Assembly: GCF_900105185.1 (NCBI RefSeq)
Contig: NZ_FNTJ01000001.1
Coordinates: 124,001 to 188,000, forward strand
DNA: 64,000 nucleotides
Reading direction: 5' to 3'
Origin: Pseudomonas saponiphila
GTDB taxonomy: Bacteria > Pseudomonadota > Gammaproteobacteria > Pseudomonadales > Pseudomonadaceae
Made by a program: the position numbers and the translations under genes. Under the pieces are notes generated by a model that saw only the letters and a list, made by a program, of their open reading frames with translations, did not search any database and was not told where the DNA came from. The first letter of the stretch is position 1. Every line of letters starts with the position of its first letter. Below are positions 30,416-39,729 of this stretch, piece by piece.

Positions 30416-31234
30416 TTATTGGCCCAGTTGTTCGGCCATTTCGGCCGAGCGGTGCGCGGCGGCACCCAATGCTTTTTCCACCAGGGCTTCGAAGCCTCCA
30501 GCCTGGAACGACTTGATCGCCGCTTCCGTGGTGCCGGCCGGCGAGGTCACGCGGCGGCGCAGCTCGGCGGCATCGACATCGCTGGAAACGGCCATGTGGG
30601 CCGCTCCCAGGGCGGTTTGCAGGGTCAGTTGGGCGGCGGTTTCCCGGGGCAGGCCGAGTTTCTCGCCGGCGGCGGTCATGGCTTCGATCAGCAGGAAGAA
30701 ATACGCCGGGCCGCTGCCGGATACGGCGGTCACCGCGTCCAGTTGCTGCTCCTGCTCCAGCCACAGGGCGATGCCCACGGCGGACAGCAGCTCTTCGGCC
30801 TGATGGCGCTGTTCGGCGCTGACCCGGGCATTGGCATACAGACCGCTGACGCCCTGGCGCAGCAGCGCCGGAGTGTTGGGCATGCAGCGCACTATGGGTT
30901 GTTCGCCAAGCCAGTTGTTCATGCTGGCGCAGGTGATGCCGGCGGCGATGGACACCACCAGTTGCTGCGGCTGCAGGCTCGGACGCAGGGCCTCGCACAC
31001 GGCTTTCATGGCCTGGGGCTTGACCGCCAGGACGATCACGTCGACGCCATCGATGGCCTCGGCGTTATCGGCGAAGACCTGGATGCCATGCTCGGCCGCC
31101 ACCTTGGCGCGGGTTTCGGCGCCGGGGTCGCTGGCGCGGATCTGCGCCGCCTCCAGGCCTTTGGCCCGCAGGCCACCGATGAGGCTGGCCGCCATGTTGC
31201 CGGCACCGATAAAAGCGATACGAGTCGTGTTCAT
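30416..31234 (-). CDS. proC: Pyrroline-5-carboxylate reductase
   Basis: ProC reduces pyrroline-5-carboxylate to proline with NAD(P)H. The 272-residue protein has the dinucleotide fold FIGAGNMAASLIGGL at its start and the P5CR signature region AVSGSGPAYFFLLIEAM. It is 34 bp after yggS, as in most gamma-proteobacteria. Confidence 0.96.
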   Translation of the reverse strand: MNTTRIAFIGAGNMAASLIGGLRAKGLEAAQIRASDPGAETRAKVAAEHGIQVFADNAEAIDGVDVIVLAVKPQAMKAVCEALRPSLQPQQLVVSIAAGITCASMNNWLGEQPIVRCMPNTPALLRQGVSGLYANARVSAEQRHQAEELLSAVGIALWLEQEQQLDAVTAVSGSGPAYFFLLIEAMTAAGEKLGLPRETAAQLTLQTALGAAHMAVSSDVDAAELRRRVTSPAGTTEAAIKSFQAGGFEALVEKALGAAAHRSAEMAEQLGQ

Positions 31235-31268
31235 GACAGGTCCTTATGAGAGGTCAGGGTCAGTCGCA

Positions 31269-31967
31269 TCAGGACTGACTGTAGTCGCGGGCGCCAAACA
31301 GCGCGGTGCCGATCCGCACCCAGGTGGCGCCTTGGGCGATGGCCGCTTCGAGGTCGTGGCTCATGCCCATGGAAAGGGTGTCCAGGGGCAGCTTGAGGCT
31401 GTCCCGCAGTTGATTGTTCAAGGCCTGTACCGCCGCGAAGGCGGCCTCCTGGGCGGCCCGATCCTCGGTGGGCTCGGGAATCGCCATCAGTCCACGCAGT
31501 TGCAGGCGCGGCAAGGCGCTGATGGCGCTGGCCAGGTCTGGCAGGTCGGCCGGGCTGCAGCCGGACTTGCTGGCTTCGCCACTGACGTTCACCTGGATGC
31601 AGATGTTCAGCGGCGGCAGGTCGGCCGGGCGTTGCTCGGACAGGCGTTGGGCGATTTTCAGGCGATCCACGGAGTGCACCCAGGCGAAGTGCTCGGCGAT
31701 GGCACGGGTCTTGTTCGACTGAATGGGGCCGATGAAGTGCCAACTCAAGGGCAGGTCGGCCAGTTCCTGTTGTTTGCCCAGGGCTTCCTGCAGGTAGTTC
31801 TCGCCGAAATCCCGCAGGCCGGCTGCATAGGCCTCGCGCAGGGCGGCGGCGGGTTTGGTCTTGCTCACCGCCAGCAGTTGGACACCGTGCGGGTCACGTT
31901 GTGTGGCCTGGCAGGCGTTGCGGATGCGCTCGGCTACCTGGGCAATGTTGTCTGCTATCGTGGACAT
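31269..31967 (-). CDS. yggS: PLP homeostasis protein YggS
   Basis: The 232-residue protein is a single-domain alanine-racemase-like TIM barrel that binds PLP through a lysine in LLAVSKTKPAAALREAY (about residue 38). It has no known catalytic activity and buffers PLP, affecting amino-acid metabolism. The frame extends 57 bases upstream, but ATG 31967 matches the family. It is divergent from pilT across about 190 bp. Confidence 0.94.
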   Translation of the reverse strand: MSTIADNIAQVAERIRNACQATQRDPHGVQLLAVSKTKPAAALREAYAAGLRDFGENYLQEALGKQQELADLPLSWHFIGPIQSNKTRAIAEHFAWVHSVDRLKIAQRLSEQRPADLPPLNICIQVNVSGEASKSGCSPADLPDLASAISALPRLQLRGLMAIPEPTEDRAAQEAAFAAVQALNNQLRDSLKLPLDTLSMGMSHDLEAAIAQGATWVRIGTALFGARDYSQS

Positions 31968-32157
31968 TCGATTTCGTCTCAAAAGTACCGGCGGCCCTGA
32001 CCAGCGGCCGCCGCGTGAATCCACCAGACCTCGCTTGCCGACCGGCCCGAGCAGCGCTCAAGGGCCGTGCCGGACACTGTCCGCCGCCGGGCAATCGAAG
32101 CTGCCGGGCGCGAGCGGGTCTGAAGCTCGCGGCATTCTACTGGAATTGGGGGGCTCT

Positions 32158-33192
32158 ATGGACATCACCGAACTCCTGACCTTGAGCGTTTCCCGGGGCG
32201 CTTCGGACCTGCATCTTTCGGCTGGCCTGGCACCGTTGCTGCGCATCGATGGCGATATTGCCCCGATGCAGGGGCCGGCCCGGGATGCGCGCCAGGTGCT
32301 GGCCCTGATTCATGGCCTGATGAGCGAAGCACAGCGCCAGGCATTCGCCGCCACCCAGGATCTGGACTTCGCCTACGACCTGCCGGGCGTGGCGCGGTTC
32401 CGGGTCAATGCTTTCCAGCATGCCCGTGGCGCCGGTGCGGTGCTGCGGCTGATCCCGCCACAGGTACAGAGCCTGGAGGCATTGGGGCTGGGGCCAGTGT
32501 TTCGGCAGATTGCCGAGTTGCCCCGCGGGCTGGTGCTGGTCACCGGGCCTACCGGCAGCGGCAAATCCACCACGCTGGCGACGATGATCGATCATCTGAA
32601 CCAACATCGGCAGCAGCACATTCTCACCATCGAGGACCCCATCGAGTTCGTGCATCCGCAGAAAAGCTGCCTGGTGCATCAGCGCGAGGTGCAACGCGAT
32701 ACCCAGAGTTTCGCCACCGCCTTGCGCGCGGCGTTGCGCGAGGATCCGGATGTGATCCTGCTGGGAGAACTGCGGGACCTGGAAAGCATCCGCCTGGCCC
32801 TGACCGCTGCCGAAACCGGGCACCTGGTGTTCGCCACCCTGCACACGGCATCCGCGGCCAAGAGCATCGACCGGCTGGTGGACGTGTTCCCGGGGGAGGA
32901 GAAGGCCCTGGTGCGCTCGATGCTGGCCGAGTCGCTGCAGGCGGTGATCGCTCAGGTGCTGCTGAAGAAGGTGGGCGGTGGCCGGGTGGCGGCGCACGAG
33001 ATCATGCTGGGCAGCCCGGCGATCCGCAACCTGATCCGCGAGGACAAGGTGGCGCAGATGTATTCGGCGATCCAGACCGGTGGCGGCCAGGGCATGCGCA
33101 CGCTGGACATGAGCCTCAAGGTGTTGCTTGGGCAGGGGTTGATCAGTCGTGAACAGGCGCGTGAGCAGGCACGGGTGCCGGAGAGTTTTTGA
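32158..33192 (+). CDS. pilT: Type IV pilus retraction ATPase PilT
   Basis: PilT is the hexameric cytoplasmic ATPase that depolymerises type IV pili to drive retraction and twitching. The 344-residue protein has Walker A GPTGSGKSTT at about residues 130-139, the Asp box IEDPIEF, Walker B, the His box, and the retraction-specific AIRNLIRE motif near the C-terminus. ATG 32158 gives MDITELL, the family start. The paralogue pilU, adjacent in P. aeruginosa, is not present. Confidence 0.95.
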   Translation: MDITELLTLSVSRGASDLHLSAGLAPLLRIDGDIAPMQGPARDARQVLALIHGLMSEAQRQAFAATQDLDFAYDLPGVARFRVNAFQHARGAGAVLRLIPPQVQSLEALGLGPVFRQIAELPRGLVLVTGPTGSGKSTTLATMIDHLNQHRQQHILTIEDPIEFVHPQKSCLVHQREVQRDTQSFATALRAALREDPDVILLGELRDLESIRLALTAAETGHLVFATLHTASAAKSIDRLVDVFPGEEKALVRSMLAESLQAVIAQVLLKKVGGGRVAAHEIMLGSPAIRNLIREDKVAQMYSAIQTGGGQGMRTLDMSLKVLLGQGLISREQAREQARVPESF

Positions 33193-33208
33193 CCGGGCTG
33201 GAAATGCA

Positions 33209-33262
33209 TTCGCCGGCAAGCCGGCTCCTACGGTTGGGGGTAGGAGCCGGCTTGCCGGCGAA
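33209..33262. repeat. Inverted REP pair (REPIN)
   Basis: Near-perfect inverted hairpins at 33209-33232 and 33239-33262 separate convergent pilT and the NlpC/P60 gene, where a bidirectional barrier would be expected. Confidence 0.9.
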
Positions 33263-33270
33263 TCGGTGTA

Positions 33271-33894
33271 TCAGCGCTGCACGACCCGCAGGGGCGCGTG
33301 CTCCTTGGGCAGGACCCGCTTGGCAACCACATAGTGGCTCTGCCAGTAGGGCTTCTTCAGGGTGTCGATGGTCACCGCCTTGCCGCGCCGTGGGGCGTGG
33401 ATAAAGCGGTCTTCGCCCAGGTAGATGGCGACGTGGTTGACCTTGCGGCTCTTGATGTTGAAAAACAGCAGGTCGCCGGGTTTCAGGTCCTTGCGCTCCA
33501 CCTTCTGCCCGTGGCCGCTGGCCATGGCGTTGGAGGTGCGTGGCAGGTCCACGGCGGCTACGTCGTTGAAGGCGTAACGTACCAGGCCGCTGCAATCGAA
33601 GCCTTTACTTGGGCTGCTGCCGCCCCAACGATAAGGAGTACCGAGGACGTTGACCGCGCGGCTGAGGACCGTGGTGCTCGGCCGGCCGGCGTTGTTGGCT
33701 ACCAGCTTGCTGTCGGCCTTGCTCAGGCGGGTAGGGTGCTTGATCGAAGTCTTGTTCTTGGCGGTGACCGTCGAAACATGAGGTTTCGGGGTGTAGCCAT
33801 TAACGTTGGGAAGTCGTTGCTCACGGTTGGTGGCGTGGGCGGCCAGGGGCATTAATAGGCAAATGGTTAGCCATGTCTTGAAAAATGGTCGCAT
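33271..33894 (-). CDS. NlpC/P60 family peptidoglycan peptidase
   Basis: The 207-residue protein has a signal peptide (residues 1-21, ending AHATN), a basic linker of about 70 residues, and an NlpC/P60 domain. The catalytic cysteine is in GFDCSGLVRY, the histidine in VNHVAIYLG, and the third polar residue is the histidine in FIHAPRRG. It is therefore a periplasmic D,L-endopeptidase candidate that cuts stem peptides. No lipobox is present, unlike many relatives. It is convergent with pilT. Confidence 0.88.
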   Translation of the reverse strand: MRPFFKTWLTICLLMPLAAHATNREQRLPNVNGYTPKPHVSTVTAKNKTSIKHPTRLSKADSKLVANNAGRPSTTVLSRAVNVLGTPYRWGGSSPSKGFDCSGLVRYAFNDVAAVDLPRTSNAMASGHGQKVERKDLKPGDLLFFNIKSRKVNHVAIYLGEDRFIHAPRRGKAVTIDTLKKPYWQSHYVVAKRVLPKEHAPLRVVQR

Positions 33895-34145
33895 TAGGCA
33901 AGGCTCATATTTGGTTAGCGCGCAACTTTATAACAGCTTTCAGGTCACTTCCGTGGCCGTTTGTCGATTCAACCTTGGGGTCAACTTCGGCAAAGAGGTG
34001 GCAACTTGACGCAGAAAAACGTCGGAAGTCAGGCGGTACAAGGCCTCGACGGAGCAGAAGGTAACATTGGCCGCATGTCGAATGCCCGTAAAAAAGTCAC
34101 AAAGTTTTCAAGAATATTTATCTATCACCTGCAAAGAGGCACTTA

Positions 34146-34565
34146 ATGAACACCTATCGTCAGGATGCATTCCCCCACGACACCCACAGCAAGGTGATCG
34201 GTTATCTGCTGTGGATTTTCGGTTTTACCGGCGCTCACCGCTTCTATTACGGCAAGCCGGTGACCGGGACCATTTGGTTCTTCACCTTCGGTCTGTTGGG
34301 CATTGGCTGGCTGATCGACCTGTTCCTGATCCCGTCCATGGACCGGGAAGCGGACTTCAGGTTCACCGCAGGTCCGCTGGAATACAGCGTGGCCTGGATT
34401 CTGCTGACTTTTCTCGGGGTGTTCGGCGTGCACCGCATGTACCAGGGCAAATGGCTGAGCGGGGTGCTCTACCTGTTCACCGGTGGCCTGTTCTTCATTG
34501 GGGTGCTGTATGACTTCTGGACCCTGAACGATCAGGTGTCCCTGGAAAACGCCAAGCGCCGCTGA
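34146..34565 (+). CDS. TM2 domain protein with duplicated domain
   Basis: The 139-residue protein holds two TM2-type units. The first has GYLLWIFGFTGAHRFYYGK, and the second LTFLGVFGVHRMYQGKW; each has two hydrophobic segments and the GxHRxYxGK core. It is an inner-membrane protein of unknown function. It stands alone and is preceded by a 251-bp gap in which I see no clear promoter. A lone REP follows. Confidence 0.82.
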   Translation: MNTYRQDAFPHDTHSKVIGYLLWIFGFTGAHRFYYGKPVTGTIWFFTFGLLGIGWLIDLFLIPSMDREADFRFTAGPLEYSVAWILLTFLGVFGVHRMYQGKWLSGVLYLFTGGLFFIGVLYDFWTLNDQVSLENAKRR

Positions 34566-34586
34566 CGGATCGAGCCGGCTCCATGT

Positions 34587-34609
34587 GGGAGCCGGCTCGC
34601 CGGCAAAGG
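34587..34609. repeat. REP element (degenerate)
   Basis: GGGAGCCGGCTCGCCGGC is a divergent REP core with a partial inverted companion (GCCGGCTCC) at 34574-34582. It lies between the convergent TM2 gene and pyrC'. Confidence 0.6.
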
Positions 34610-34624
34610 CCGGCGCCGTGGACC

Positions 34625-35896
34625 TCAGCCCTGATAGCTGATGTGTCCATCCACCAGGGTGTAGCGCACCGCGCCCGGCAGGCTGTGGCCGAGGAACGGG
34701 CAGTTCTCGCCCTTGGACAGCCAGCGCTCGCCGGCCACGGTGGAGCTGGCCGGGTCGAACAGCACCAGGTCCGCCGGGCCACCTTCCACCAGCTTGCCCG
34801 CTGGCAGGCGCAAGGCGGCGGCCGGGCCGGCGCTGAGGCGCGCCAGCAGGGTCGGCAGCTCCAGCAGGCCGTCCTGTACCAGGGTCAGGGCCAGCGGCAG
34901 CAACAGTTCGACGCTGCTGATGCCTGGCTCGGTGGCACCGAACGGCGCCAGCTTGGCATCGCGCTCATGGGGCTGGTGATGGCTGGAGATGGCCTGCACC
35001 ACCCCTGATTTCACCGCTTCGCGCAGGGCATCACGGTCGGCCCGCGAGCGCAGCGGCGGCTGCACGTGATACAGGCTGGAGAAGTCGATCAGCGCCTCGT
35101 CGGTGAGGATCAGCTGGTACAAGGCAACATCGGCGGTCACTGGCAGGCCGCGGGCCTGGGCCTGGGCAATCAGTTCCACGCCGCGGGCGCTGGTCAGCTG
35201 GCTGAAGTGGGCGCGCACGCCGCTCTGTTCCACCAGCAGCAGGTCCCGGGCCAGGGCCACGGTTTCCGCGCTTTCCGGGATGCCCGGCAAACCGAGGAAG
35301 CTCGCGGTGGCGCCTTCATGGGCCAGGCCGCCTTCGGCCAGGTCGCGGTCCTGGGAGTGGAAGATCACCGTCAGGTCGAAGGTGGCGGCGTATTCCAGGG
35401 CGCGGCACAGGGTGCGGGTGCTGCGAAAACCCTCCAGGCCGTTGCCAAAAGCCACGCAACCGGCGTCACGCAAGGCGATCAGCTCTGCCAGTTGCTCGCC
35501 CTCCAGGCCCTTGCTCAAGGCGCCGATGGGGAACACCTTGCTGTTGCCGGCTTCGCGGGCGCGGTCGAGGATCAGTTCGGCCACGGCCGAGGTATCCAGC
35601 ACCGGCTTGGTGCGCGGTGGGCAGCACAGGCTGGTGACGCCACCGGCTGCGGCGGCGCGGGTTTCGCTGGCGATGCTGCCCTTGCGGCTGTAGCCCGGCT
35701 CGCGCAGGGCCACGCTCAGGTCCACCAGGCCGGGCGCGGCCACCAGGCCCTTGGCGTCGATAGTGGTGACGGCATTGAAACCATTGGGGGCGGCGCCGAT
35801 GGCGACGATCTTGCCGGCTTCCAGGTGCAGATCAGTGGTTTGATCCAGGCCGCTGCTTGGATCGATGACGCGGGCGCCGAGAATGCTGAGCTTCAC
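34625..35896 (-). CDS. pyrC': Inactive dihydroorotase homologue, ATCase partner (PyrC')
   Basis: The 423-residue protein has the dihydroorotase fold. Where active enzymes have the zinc-binding HxH (DxHVHxRxPG), it reads [10 protein letters not shown], so both histidines are gone and no catalysis is expected. In Pseudomonas this protein forms the dodecameric aspartate transcarbamoylase with PyrB. It overlaps pyrB by 4 bp, which fits equal production of the two subunits. A working PyrC must be elsewhere in the genome. Confidence 0.92.
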   Translation of the reverse strand: MKLSILGARVIDPSSGLDQTTDLHLEAGKIVAIGAAPNGFNAVTTIDAKGLVAAPGLVDLSVALREPGYSRKGSIASETRAAAAGGVTSLCCPPRTKPVLDTSAVAELILDRAREAGNSKVFPIGALSKGLEGEQLAELIALRDAGCVAFGNGLEGFRSTRTLCRALEYAATFDLTVIFHSQDRDLAEGGLAHEGATASFLGLPGIPESAETVALARDLLLVEQSGVRAHFSQLTSARGVELIAQAQARGLPVTADVALYQLILTDEALIDFSSLYHVQPPLRSRADRDALREAVKSGVVQAISSHHQPHERDAKLAPFGATEPGISSVELLLPLALTLVQDGLLELPTLLARLSAGPAAALRLPAGKLVEGGPADLVLFDPASSTVAGERWLSKGENCPFLGHSLPGAVRYTLVDGHISYQG

Positions 35897-36897
35897 TGGG
35901 CGTTCTCCTGCTCGAATTGTCGCTGGGCGGTCTGCCCGCTCATGGCCATGGACAGCACGGCCATGCGCACTGCAATGCCGTAGGTCACCTGATTGAGGAT
36001 CACCGAGTGCGGACCGTCGGCCACCGCCGATTCGATCTCCACGCCACGGTTGATCGGGCCCGGGTGCATGACGATGGCGTCGGGCTTGGCCCCGGCCAGG
36101 CGCGCGGTGGTCAGGCCGAACAGGCGGTAGAACTCGCCTTCGCTGGGCAGCAGGCCGCCCTGCATGCGCTCGCGTTGCAGGCGCAGCATGATCACCACGT
36201 CGACATCTTTAAGGCCTTCGGTCATGTCGGTGTAGACCTTGACCCCGTACTGCTCGATGCCGATGGGCAGCAAGGTCTTCGGCGCGATCACGCGGATGTC
36301 CGGGCAACCGAGGGCTTTGAGCGCCAGCATGTTCGAACGCGCTACCCGCGAGTGCAGGATGTCGCCGACGATGGCCACCGAGAGGTTCTCGAAGCCGCCC
36401 TTGTGCCGGCGGATGGTCAGCATGTCGAGCATGCCCTGGGTCGGGTGGGCGTGACGGCCGTCGCCGCCGTTGATGATCGCCACCTGCGGGCACACGTGTT
36501 CGGCGATGAAGTGCGCGGCGCCGGAGTCGGCGTGGCGCACCACGAACATGTCGGCGGCCATGGCTTCCAGGTTGCGCAGGGTGTCCAGCAAGGTTTCACC
36601 CTTGCTCGCCGAGGAGGTCGAGACATTCAGGGTGATCACGTCCGCCGACAGCCGTTGGGCCGCCAGTTCGAAGGTGGTGCGGGTCCGGGTGGAGTTCTCG
36701 AAGAACACGTTGCATACGGTCTTGCCGCGCAGCAGCGGGACTTTCTTCACCGCCCGGGCGCCGACTTCGAGGAACGAGTCGGCGGTGTCGAGGATTTCTG
36801 TCAGCAGCTCGCGGTTCAGGCCGTCGAGGGACAGGAAATGGCGCAGCTGGCCCTGATCGTTGAGCTGCAGCGGGCGCTTGGCGTCTAGAGGCGTCAT
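35893..36897 (-). CDS. pyrB: Aspartate carbamoyltransferase catalytic subunit
   Basis: PyrB makes carbamoyl-aspartate in pyrimidine synthesis. The 334-residue protein has [22 protein letters not shown] for carbamoyl phosphate binding and [12 protein letters not shown] near the C-terminus. It has an N-terminal extension of about 20 residues compared with E. coli PyrB, which in Pseudomonas is involved in nucleotide regulation. It lies between pyrR and pyrC' in one operon. Confidence 0.96.
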   Translation of the reverse strand: MTPLDAKRPLQLNDQGQLRHFLSLDGLNRELLTEILDTADSFLEVGARAVKKVPLLRGKTVCNVFFENSTRTRTTFELAAQRLSADVITLNVSTSSASKGETLLDTLRNLEAMAADMFVVRHADSGAAHFIAEHVCPQVAIINGGDGRHAHPTQGMLDMLTIRRHKGGFENLSVAIVGDILHSRVARSNMLALKALGCPDIRVIAPKTLLPIGIEQYGVKVYTDMTEGLKDVDVVIMLRLQRERMQGGLLPSEGEFYRLFGLTTARLAGAKPDAIVMHPGPINRGVEIESAVADGPHSVILNQVTYGIAVRMAVLSMAMSGQTAQRQFEQENAQ

Positions 36898-36922
36898 CGC
36901 AATGGACTCTTAAAAGGGCGAG

Positions 36923-37429
36923 TTAGAGGGCGAGGTCTTGGAGCTCGAGTTGAAGCGGCGCAGGACCGGACAATTTTACCCGCTCGTGGGCGGCCAGCGA
37001 CAGGGTCGCGCCCACCACATTCGGCCGGATCGGCAGCTCGGCGGCGTTCAGGTCCAGCAGGCAGACCAGGGTCACGCTGGCCGGGCGGCCGTAGTCGAAC
37101 AGTTCGTTGAGGGCCGCGCGCACGGTGCGGCCGCTCATCAGCACGTCGTCGATCAGCACCAGGTGCTGGCCTTCGATCTCGAACGGCAGCTCCGAGGGAC
37201 GCACTTGCGGGTGCAGGCCGTTCTGGCTGAAGTCGTCGCGGTAGAAGGACACGTCCAGGGTACCCAGGGGCGCGTCGCTGCCCAGGGCTTCCAGCAGGGC
37301 CTGGGCCACCCAGACGCCGCCGGTACGGATACCGATGAAACGTGGCTCGCTGATAGCGCGCTGGGCCAGGTGGGCGTTGAGATCAGTGGCCATCTGGCTG
37401 ATCAGGGCGGCGGGATTGGGCAGGCTCAT
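36923..37429 (-). CDS. pyrR: PyrR regulator / uracil phosphoribosyltransferase
   Basis: The 168-residue protein has the PRPP-binding loop [17 protein letters not shown] at about residues 92-108. In Bacillus PyrR regulates pyr mRNA attenuation; in Pseudomonas it is thought to regulate pyrimidine genes. It is 25 bp before pyrB and 103 bp after ruvX. I see no convincing attenuator in those gaps, so the regulatory mode is open. Confidence 0.92.
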   Translation of the reverse strand: MSLPNPAALISQMATDLNAHLAQRAISEPRFIGIRTGGVWVAQALLEALGSDAPLGTLDVSFYRDDFSQNGLHPQVRPSELPFEIEGQHLVLIDDVLMSGRTVRAALNELFDYGRPASVTLVCLLDLNAAELPIRPNVVGATLSLAAHERVKLSGPAPLQLELQDLAL

Positions 37430-37532
37430 GGTGGCTCCTTCGTGGGCTCGCGCCGGGCAGCTGGGCGCGGGGACTTGCGGCTGTCGGGCCAGGAGGCGCG
37501 CAGCCAGGGGCCGCGCATCTTCGGGATTGGTT

Positions 37533-37970
37533 TCAGGTGTTCAACAGGTCGGCGTTTTCATCGAGCCAGCCCTGCAGCAGCAGGGCCGCGGCGATGGCGT
37601 CCACCGGGTTGTCGCGGTAACTGCCTTTCTGTCCGCCCCGGGCCAGGCGTTCGCCCTTGGCCTCGAAGGTGGTCAGGCGTTCATCGTGGGTATAGAAGGG
37701 CACATTGAAGCGGCCGTTCAGGCGCCGGGCGAACTTCTCGGCACGTACGCACATGTCACTGGGCGTGCCGTCCATGTTCAGGGGCAGGCCCACCACCACG
37801 GCGTCGGGTTTCCACTCCTTGATCAGCGCCTCCACCTGATTCCAGTCCGGCACGCCGTTCTGCGCCTTCAAGGTGCACAGTTCGCGGGCCTGGCCGGTGA
37901 TGGCCTGGCCGACGGCGACGCCGATCTGCTTGGTGCCGTAGTCGAAGCCGAGGATCAGTCGCAAGGCCAT
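37533..37970 (-). CDS. ruvX: Putative pre-16S rRNA nuclease / Holliday junction resolvase homologue
   Basis: The 145-residue RNase H-like protein (YqgF/RuvX) has [15 protein letters not shown] with the first catalytic aspartate, [13 protein letters not shown] with the second acidic region, and [11 protein letters not shown] with the last aspartate. It processes pre-16S rRNA 5' ends in E. coli. The open frame extends far upstream inside algH, so ATG 37970 was chosen by family length and overlap with the algH stop. Confidence 0.94.
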   Translation of the reverse strand: MALRLILGFDYGTKQIGVAVGQAITGQARELCTLKAQNGVPDWNQVEALIKEWKPDAVVVGLPLNMDGTPSDMCVRAEKFARRLNGRFNVPFYTHDERLTTFEAKGERLARGGQKGSYRDNPVDAIAAALLLQGWLDENADLLNT

Positions 37971-38539
37971 CAGGCGTGGCCCGCCTGGCTGGTGAGCAGG
38001 CTGAGGTTGACCCCCAGGTGCCGGGCGGCGGCTTCCAGGCGCAGTTCGCTGCTGGTGTTGAACAGGATGTCGGCGTCGAAGGGGCAGGTCAGCCAGGCAT
38101 TGTCCGCCAGCTCGGCTTCCAGTTGCCCGGCTTCCCAGCCGGCGTAGCCCAAGGCGATCAGGCTCTTGCTCGGGCCGACGCCGTCGGCGATGGCAAACAG
38201 CACATCTTGAGAGGTGGACAGTGACAGCCCTTCGAGCTCCACCGTGGCCTGGTAGACCGGGCCGCTGGGGTGCAGGACAAAGCCGCGATCGGTCTGTACC
38301 GGGCCGCCGCTGAAGATCGGCACGTGCTGGCACAGCAGCGACGGCTCTTCGTCGGGGCGCAGTTGTTCGAGGATATCCGCCAGGTTCAGGTCCTGGGGCC
38401 GGTTGATCACCAGGCCCATGGCGCCACTGGCGTTGTGCTCGACGATGTAGGTCAAGGTCTGCGCAAAGTTCGGGTCGGCCATATGGGGCATGGCGATCAG
38501 GAAGTGATGCTTGAGATAGCTTGGGCTGACATTTTTCAT
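37970..38539 (-). CDS. algH: YqgE/AlgH family protein
   Basis: The 189-residue protein has the DUF179 pattern HHFLIAMPHMADPNFAQTLTYIVEHNASGAMGLVINRP near its start and YAGWEAGQLEAEL in the middle. AlgH was linked to alginate regulation in P. aeruginosa, but the biochemical role is unresolved. ATG 38539 gives the family start MKNVSPSYLKHHF; an ATG 36 bases upstream is unlikely. It is coupled to ruvX by 1-bp overlap. Confidence 0.93.
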   Translation of the reverse strand: MKNVSPSYLKHHFLIAMPHMADPNFAQTLTYIVEHNASGAMGLVINRPQDLNLADILEQLRPDEEPSLLCQHVPIFSGGPVQTDRGFVLHPSGPVYQATVELEGLSLSTSQDVLFAIADGVGPSKSLIALGYAGWEAGQLEAELADNAWLTCPFDADILFNTSSELRLEAAARHLGVNLSLLTSQAGHA

Positions 38540-38637
38540 GAGCGCTAGTGTGGCGGTGGCGGGCCCGGCTGACAAGCGTCACCCGGTGGGGGCTGGCTTA
38601 TCGCGAAGGCGTCGATGGGGTTTGCGTCGCGCGGGCC

Positions 38638-38663
38638 TTTTCGCCGGCAAGTCGGCTCCTGCC
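38638..38663. repeat. REP element (single)
   Basis: TTTTCGCCGGCAAGTCGGCTCC is a REP core with one mismatch in the stem. It lies in the 161-bp gap between tonB3 and algH. Confidence 0.75.
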
Positions 38664-38700
38664 CGGGCGTTGCTGTTTATGCCTGCCTGGCGGGGGCGGA

Positions 38701-39600
38701 TCAGTTGCTCGACAGCTTGTCGCCCCGGGCGAAGCGCCAGGTGCGGATGATTTCCAGGCGGTCGATGTCCGACAGGTCGCCGGTGAAGGGCGCGAACGGC
38801 GCGGCCAGGCGCACGATGCGCTGGGCGGCCTGGTCCAGCAGCGGCTGGCCGGAGGATTCCAGCACCAGCACTTCATACAGCGAGCCGTCGCGGTTGATCG
38901 AAACCATCAGCCGCAAGTTGCCGTAGATCTGCTTGCGTCGCGCTTCCTCGGGGTAGTTGAGGTTGCCGATGCGCTCGACCTTCTTGCGCCATTCGTCCTT
39001 ATACCAGGCGCCCTTGTCGCGCATGGTGGAGGCCGCGCTCAGGCGGTGGATGCGCGGGCGCTTGGCGTACAGCTGCTGTTCGTTGGCCAGTTCCGCTTCC
39101 AGGCTGGAAATCTCGCTGGACAGCTGGGAGCTGTCGAAGGTCGGGGTGTCGGCCTTGGGCGTCGGGTCTTTCCTGACCTCTTCGCGCTGGGTCACGGTCT
39201 TTTTCGGCTTTGGCGCGGTGGTGGCCACGGCGGCCTTGGGCGCGGCTTCCTTGACCTCGGGCTTGACCGACGGCGGGGGCACCACCTTTTTCACCGAGTT
39301 GTCCTGGAATGGTGCCACTTCGGTGGTTTTCGGAATGGCCTTCTTGTCCAGGGTGCCGCTGCCTTCCTGATGCTCCTGGGCGAGAAAGTCGGCCTTCTTC
39401 GGCTTGGTTTCGCTCTTGAAGGTGGCCAGGGTGATTTCCAGGGTCTTGCTGATGGCCTTGGGTTCGGCGAAGGAAAAGCCCAGGCCGAGGATCAGGGCCA
39501 GGTGCAGCAGCGCCGCCAGGAACAGGGTAAATCCCAGGCGATCGGCTGCGCGCACGCCGCCATGGGCAAGTTCTGGGGGCAGATCGGACGACAGGCTCAT
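38701..39600 (-). CDS. tonB3: TonB-family energy transducer (TonB3-like)
   Basis: The 299-residue protein has one N-terminal membrane anchor (LGFTLFLAALLHLALILGLGFSF at about residues 23-45), a Lys/Pro-rich periplasmic spacer, and a C-terminal TonB domain with YPEEARRKQIYGNLRLMVSINRDGSL. No exbB or exbD is adjacent. Position between gshB and algH equals that of P. aeruginosa tonB3, which is needed for twitching, and here too the pil-chp genes are next door. ATG 39600 is chosen over one 33 bases upstream. Confidence 0.85.
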   Translation of the reverse strand: MSLSSDLPPELAHGGVRAADRLGFTLFLAALLHLALILGLGFSFAEPKAISKTLEITLATFKSETKPKKADFLAQEHQEGSGTLDKKAIPKTTEVAPFQDNSVKKVVPPPSVKPEVKEAAPKAAVATTAPKPKKTVTQREEVRKDPTPKADTPTFDSSQLSSEISSLEAELANEQQLYAKRPRIHRLSAASTMRDKGAWYKDEWRKKVERIGNLNYPEEARRKQIYGNLRLMVSINRDGSLYEVLVLESSGQPLLDQAAQRIVRLAAPFAPFTGDLSDIDRLEIIRTWRFARGDKLSSN

Positions 39601-39729
39601 CGGCGGTTCGACATCACGGCAGGCATCACACAACCAACATCAGGTTTTCACAGGCGGCGCATGATAACGCAATGTTGGTTGCAAGCCTTGAGTGCCAAGC
39701 ATCATGCGACAGGCTGCAGGTGACGCAGA

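Noticed and set aside
37971..38582. N-terminal extension of ruvX through algH
   Set aside because: The frame is open only as a shadow of algH; RuvX proteins start with the [12 protein letters not shown] segment.
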